A DNA stretch of 53,606 nt from the NCBI GenBank assembly GCA_902793995.1, contig CADBFP010000011.1, forward strand, positions 1 to 53,606, in the 5' to 3' direction. Each line of letters starts with the position of its first letter. Position 1 is the stretch's first letter. The stretch is from an uncultured Lachnospiraceae bacterium. GTDB lineage: Bacteria; Bacillota; Clostridia; Lachnospirales; Lachnospiraceae. Shown one piece after another: positions 52,601-53,606 of this stretch. The notes beneath the pieces were generated by a model that saw only the letters and a list, made by a program, of their open reading frames with translations, ran no database searches and had not been told where the DNA came from. The position numbers were made by a program, and so were the translations under genes.

Positions 52601-53606
52601 AACCCGGTGGCGATCAGCCTGGCGGCGATCAGCCCGGCGGAGACCAGCCCGGTGGCGACCAGCCCGGCGGGAATGAGCCCGGCGGGAATGAACCCGGCGG
52701 TAATGAGCCCGGCGGGAATGAGCCGGGCGGCAACGAACCCGGCGGTAATGAGCCCGGCGGGAATGAGCCGGGCGGCAACGAACCCGGCGGTAATGAGCCC
52801 GGCGGCGATCAGCCCGGCGGCAATGAACCCGGCGGGAATGAGCCCGGTGGCAACGAGCCTGGCGGGAATGAGCCAGGTGGCAATGAACCTGGCGGTAACG
52901 AACCCGGTGGAAACGAACCCGGCGGAAATGAGCCCGGCGGTAACGAACCCGGTGGAAACGACCCCGGCGGCAATGAACCTGGCGGGAACGAGCCCGGCGG
53001 CGATCAGCCCGGCGGCAACGAACCCGGCGGCAATGAACCCGGTGGCAATGAGCCCGACGGGAATGAGCCCGGTGGCAACGAACCCGGTGGCAACGAACCC
53101 GGTGGCAATGAGCCCGGCGGGAATGAGCCGGGCGGCAACGAACCCGGCGGGAATGAACCTGGTGGGAATGAGCCCGGCGGTAATGAGCCAGGTGGGAATG
53201 AGCCTGGCGGCAATGAACCCGGCGGCAACGAGCCAGGTGGCAATGAACCTGGCGGCAACGAACCCGGTGGAAACGAATCCGGCGGTAATGAGCCCGGCGG
53301 CAACGAGCCTGGCGGTAATGAGCCAGGTGGCAATGAACCCGGCGGTAACGAACCCGGCGGCAACGAACCTGGCGGTAATGAGCCAGGTGGCAATGAACCT
53401 GGCGGCAACGAACCCGGCGGCAATGAACCTGGCGGGAATGAGCCCGGTGGCAACGAGCCCGGTGGCAACGAACCCGGTGGCAACGAACCTGGCGGAAATG
53501 AGCCCGGCGGCAACGAACCCGGCGGTAATGAGCCGGGCGGGAACGAGCCCGGTGGGAATGAGCCCGGCGGCGACCAGCCCGGCGGCAACGAACCCGGCGG
53601 TAATGA
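43630..53606 (+). CDS. Giant secreted multidomain surface protein (3' end outside window)
   Basis: The frame is open for 9,977 bases (over 3,325 codons) to the window edge. The signal peptide is residues 1-26 (LPVSAA cleavage region). Domains seen in order are a group-3-like bacterial Ig domain (~148-247) and a GTASVSP-type repeat (~248-322). An InlB B-repeat with GWEFAGWYADP (~324-392) and Ig and carboxypeptidase-regulatory-like units (~392-594) follow. GGTVxGGGxY repeats lie at ~596, 667, 844, 1304 and 1377, with three Ig-like units at ~1031-1294. Then come a beta-helix-like region (~1462-1621), a cadherin-like sandwich (~1858-1966), more repeats, a Cys-containing HDW segment (~2558-2641), InlB-type repeats (~2726-2871) and the pentapeptide tract from 2877. 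It is probably a cell-wall adhesin; the anchor is not visible. Confidence 0.92.
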   Translation, partial: MKTRKRLFAAILALVMILSTLPVSAAGESAPSAKGAGIPGLKEIKLSSSQKPNGSYYLGDMGRATAVWENEAAAKDIVWSVETPDDTVEITIDQSSGEFTVMKAQLPPGGEEGTVPCTIKATARIDGTDYTETRELKVYRSHELSPYRNSGIVIDRRFLTRPNKTTYETGEYLDLTGMVIEFIYNDGKKWTSVNGADCDLLCEGWDEIEKRPLELTDKQLVVVPDHRFSNVYFNPIYINIIVNEGVERPVELDVGSNGTASVSPLSAKPGSDIKITAVPNEGYVLDKITWKPEDGSEKNITESASFTMPAKNAFVKVRFKPAPRTVRFMDGEEVLFSQAVEYGHQAAKPASDPEKNGWEFAGWYADPACSQAFDFNQDIRSDTPVYAKFKMRTTMSIRVPDKPLDVEEWMDAYFTVSPDLNPTERIILLPDLFTVKAGDQDLGSFYDPVRAKPELMWSFTASELGVGTHTISVSYGGNNKYTGCSGSFTVNVIEKESMQVVDFSPQTAPVNTAYTVSGRILDESGNPIANKSMSVVNQVGYGVTGKTDQEGRFSVVMNRDIPGEHGKTIEIKVVSSANDSYKRLISPHSIQFIDGYTVSVIANPAEGGTVAGGGDYAVGTEVTVTATPKEGYVFRYWWDGKNYSNDPIYTFTVMGEISLIAYFDKLVNVSVTASPAEGGTVTGGGIYTASMVPVTATANPGYVFAGWYDGDKLKSYNARYDLPVGSSDKNLTARFVRVDVNVVDEDGYPVDTGVYTVRLIADQGYIFGYSYTGLMVRVQIDYPSSNWVITRIEGAYSSFGTNSVWTDIVDGGGNQDLYSDLGRYDFTMPDGPVTITVTLYYWQPDDFWIALNASPREGGDVFGGGNHFLPGEPVELIAFPNPGYQFVGWTENGEQVSTDNPYIFPVTGYRTLTARFKRKITEEQGGFQVLTLDVSEFQNHSSDFVYLSYTEFSDTAYNKSFPLDPSQLSLSVDGVQLAADYHLHESLGPCFKLDGRTFPVGEHSFRLRWAGDESYAPHDSNVYRATHKMRVRAVYDNSSGVVYRGEDIVLRLLEDQTGTPLKNSAVTLTLNGVDYTKTTDEEGFAKLNIDVDPGEYTITATYQGDETHYPLNQTYPVQVRWRVRMIKEYASPIYSRQGEGLKIRLLDDQSGTPIGSGRIVTFMINEVKYERETDDEGVALLKINLPPGVYDATASYEGQQLSDTFEVRSRVRLVTYDLAKAYGSPDQFKATLLDDIDETPVAGQTVQFSINGVFYKKVSNDDGVAALPIRLLPGEYIITTTYNGIDRANRVIVTESIYPPQHRYAVSVSISPGEGGQVSGGGDFAGGESATLTAAPNEGYRFVGWSRGGVQVSSDNPYRFTVTENRYLTAVFQERSASCTVKAGFAPLSLSGHIQVSGAGTYPEGSQVTLTASPAGPENRTFLGWVDNASNTIISRENPYHFTVLQDMNLTAVFGAGSAPLVTSYPLWIGDTQVDEANKDDIPGVTGENAKASFDPATNTLTLENVTGVSGSTMGALITAEGIDLTVAGSAVLEDNTVDMGIQVAPGSLTLEGDFTITAGSYGIYVQKNVTMVGGRLFAKGGACGIYSARGDLMVKSGTLEAEGSMWALGTAPDLSGYTGEYEVLVKEDYNAAAGAGPWDGDFNRNPLGGSSSLYKYVKIAPRSSQPAEKYHINIVAPPEVTLSYTALSEDGAWGNPKYDTPIAEAAAGQDVLVFAQVDQSHYDFEGSDTFRLLGSNQILQDWNNPATHVFLNYFEMPANDVTVVILPVRKTNDGRGRMARCCIWLDGDESILDEQWIYAEKMPAPEKLEDKTGKVPVKADDAGGSYVFDHWYYEQEGDWRITFKPVFSSAPVGVPSCKLLSITADGGTLEPAFDPEVTAYTITVPYETEEIGLVAEDDNCLRIDESEWKPNSLQLSYNPVYPTEIIKAEGRIALEVGENVVHLTASYINGVFEETEYTVTIKRAAPPPRTVTFQVINGSWEDGSDKKQLTVPEGTKLTAAEIPAGTPDSGFGAGTWDTDPVGQTVSGDVTFTWTYRHFKIRYEMVGDAAIGTPPAERQTEWWGTESREVLGGSALLERPVILNEQYDFGGIWYTDQACTQQADGWAALDGDVTLYGAWTGPYAVIDQVMLDFVPPVVGDPIPAGQYYAGGMGDGLPEALGVTQPAEMDDRTLVFFASYELDGSEGSVFEAGKTYTLRVILGLADPRTQRFQGHGEGENYKLLVTGATGSIAFVAGTQTEVQLAVTPVEQYSINSVVNPSEAGSISFADAQTGGNAITAAKAGETVHIILPPAGGGYMALDLVCQGDTSGKEVTVDMFKINDRIYRASFMMPEEPVTVTASFVDIAAPRKITVVCEPERAGTASASQEEGVYGDMIRLAASAKEGWLFDKWQIVSGAGAYLVSVYGLEGHEEHLRMGYEDVSLKALFVEDIRPIVHITLEAPVCGVRPSGADSTPVGSPIYTYQTPRPEATLLTQGWSFATYAENGENWLGWSGSFTGWSSNVTFQSYPFKGGGTYTVYGKLIPGGSEDLSQGVRVFANGREGAARVSSGGIVSFYVTVEAVHDWDEPQYDWASDDSSVSGKVCCRNAACGETLQETVNTTKRITARATETACAEMSYTAVFTQQPFTTQTKTVLIPKTPLNLGLTISGWTEGEKESQPLLSGNDGNGAVTYSYRLAADPDEEASYSDGLPAVAGDYVLRARVAETVTHQAGEAFAAFTISRAKFTVTYVVENGSWGDGTTTVKTEEVEEGQNPAQIPTGMLPAVNYEGGSWDTDPSGAVITDNATFTYSFTEQKPPAPPKTVFTITFDLDGGTWDGQTGSVSLKVEDGTDIILPEPEKAGHTFDYWEGSRYNAGDRYTVGGDHTFTARWKQNSVTPGGDQPGGDQPGGDQPGGDQPGGDQPGGDQPGGDQPGGDQPGGDQPGGDQPGGDQPGGDQPGGNEPGGDQPGGDQPGGDQPGGNEPGGDQPGGDQPGGDQPGGDQPGGDQPGGDQPGGDQPGGDQPGGDQPGGDQPGGNEPGGNEPGGNEPGGNEPGGNEPGGNEPGGNEPGGNEPGGNEPGGDQPGGNEPGGNEPGGNEPGGNEPGGNEPGGNEPGGNEPGGNEPGGNEPGGNDPGGNEPGGNEPGGDQPGGNEPGGNEPGGNEPDGNEPGGNEPGGNEPGGNEPGGNEPGGNEPGGNEPGGNEPGGNEPGGNEPGGNEPGGNEPGGNEPGGNEPGGNESGGNEPGGNEPGGNEPGGNEPGGNEPGGNEPGGNEPGGNEPGGNEPGGNEPGGNEPGGNEPGGNEPGGNEPGGNEPGGNEPGGNEPGGNEPGGNEPGGDQPGGNEPGGN
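45841..46200 (+). other. AT-richer patch inside the giant gene
   Basis: Codons such as TTA, AGA, ATA and AGT are frequent here and rare elsewhere in the gene. The segment lies between two GGxVxGGG repeats and has no recognisable domain. It could be a recently acquired insert. Confidence 0.4.
52258..53606 (+). repeat. 15-base tandem repeat encoding P-G-G-D-Q / P-G-G-N-E units
   Basis: Eighty-nine complete units (52,261-53,595) and one partial unit follow each other without a single insertion or deletion. By direct reading 28 units are GGDQP and 60 are GGNEP or near variants (DGNEP once, GGNES once); one is GGNDP. Glycine and proline third positions vary freely. DQ units fill the first ~24 positions with few exceptions, and NE units dominate afterwards. 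The tract is still running at the window edge. Confidence 0.97.

Noticed and set aside
51289-52602. Minus-strand frame of 437 codons with Ala/Thr/Val-rich repeats
   Set aside because: It is antisense to the giant gene and the first part of its repeat tract, with no promoter or ribosome binding site.
53004-53588. Minus-strand frame encoding PPGSLPPGS-type collagen-like repeats
   Set aside because: It is the complement of the 15-base tandem repeat. The plus-strand frame is continuous with the secreted protein, and the minus frame has no ribosome binding site or real start.
52258-53606. CRISPR array
   Set aside because: The units are 15 bases, contiguous, without spacers, and encode a constant peptide in frame.

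Overview
The window looks like chromosome of an anaerobic, GC-rich member of the Bacillota, class Clostridia, probably gut-associated. Strong AGGAGG ribosome binding sites, consensus sigma-A promoters, a superoxide reductase fusion, pyruvate phosphate dikinase, a c-di-AMP receptor of the YaaQ/DarA type, an NrdR-YqeG-EF-P neighbourhood and a Clostridia-style giant surface protein all point that way. The species cannot be named from the sequence. Most genes lie on the plus strand. No rRNA, tRNA, CRISPR array, transposase or phage gene was recognised.

Layout. 0.2-4.0 kb: a heterodimeric ABC exporter. 4.1-12.6 kb: accessory genes, namely a DUF218 membrane protein, a RelE/ParE-type toxin-antitoxin pair, an S41 peptidase, an HTH-Fic protein under a perfect inverted repeat, a YcaQ-like DNA glycosylase, a P-loop kinase, DarA, two small DUF proteins, a deletion remnant of a GmrSD-like restriction gene and an acetyltransferase. 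12.6-17.2 kb: a HAD phosphatase divergent from a ferric-iron-type ABC importer (lipoprotein, ATPase, fused permease). 17.3-24.6 kb: a DUF1858-desulfoferrodoxin fusion, a PflA-like radical SAM protein, an unusual MerR-zinc ribbon regulator, a homodimeric-type ABC exporter and a TldD/TldE protease pair. 24.7-32.3 kb: acetoacetate-CoA ligase, a zinc-ribbon/transmembrane/helical-repeat protein, a Na/Pi cotransporter with a PhoU-like tail and, on the minus strand, a GH3 lipoprotein.

32.5-39.7 kb is the most housekeeping-like part: prfC, nrdR, yqeG, efp, a degenerate sigma-70-like protein and ppdK with an extra C-terminal tail. 39.9-43.5 kb holds a NYN-LOTUS protein, a DUF218 lipoprotein and a TetR-LuxR regulator pair. 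From 43,630 to the right edge one reading frame stays open for nearly 10 kb. It encodes a secreted multidomain protein that ends, within the window, in 89 consecutive five-residue repeats. The gene is cut by the window edge, so its anchor is not visible.

Four kinds of short dispersed repeats sit between genes: TGCACC...GGTGCA hairpins acting as terminators, GTAGGGGC-type palindromes, CTTCGACARGCTCAG elements, and a duplicated promoter/leader. The strongest candidates for something undescribed are the DQ/NE pentapeptide tract with its strict acid-plus-amide rule, the sigma-like protein that lacks the promoter-melting and -35 recognition regions, the MerR-zinc ribbon fusion beside an exporter, and the internal ribosome binding site inside the DUF1858-superoxide reductase fusion.
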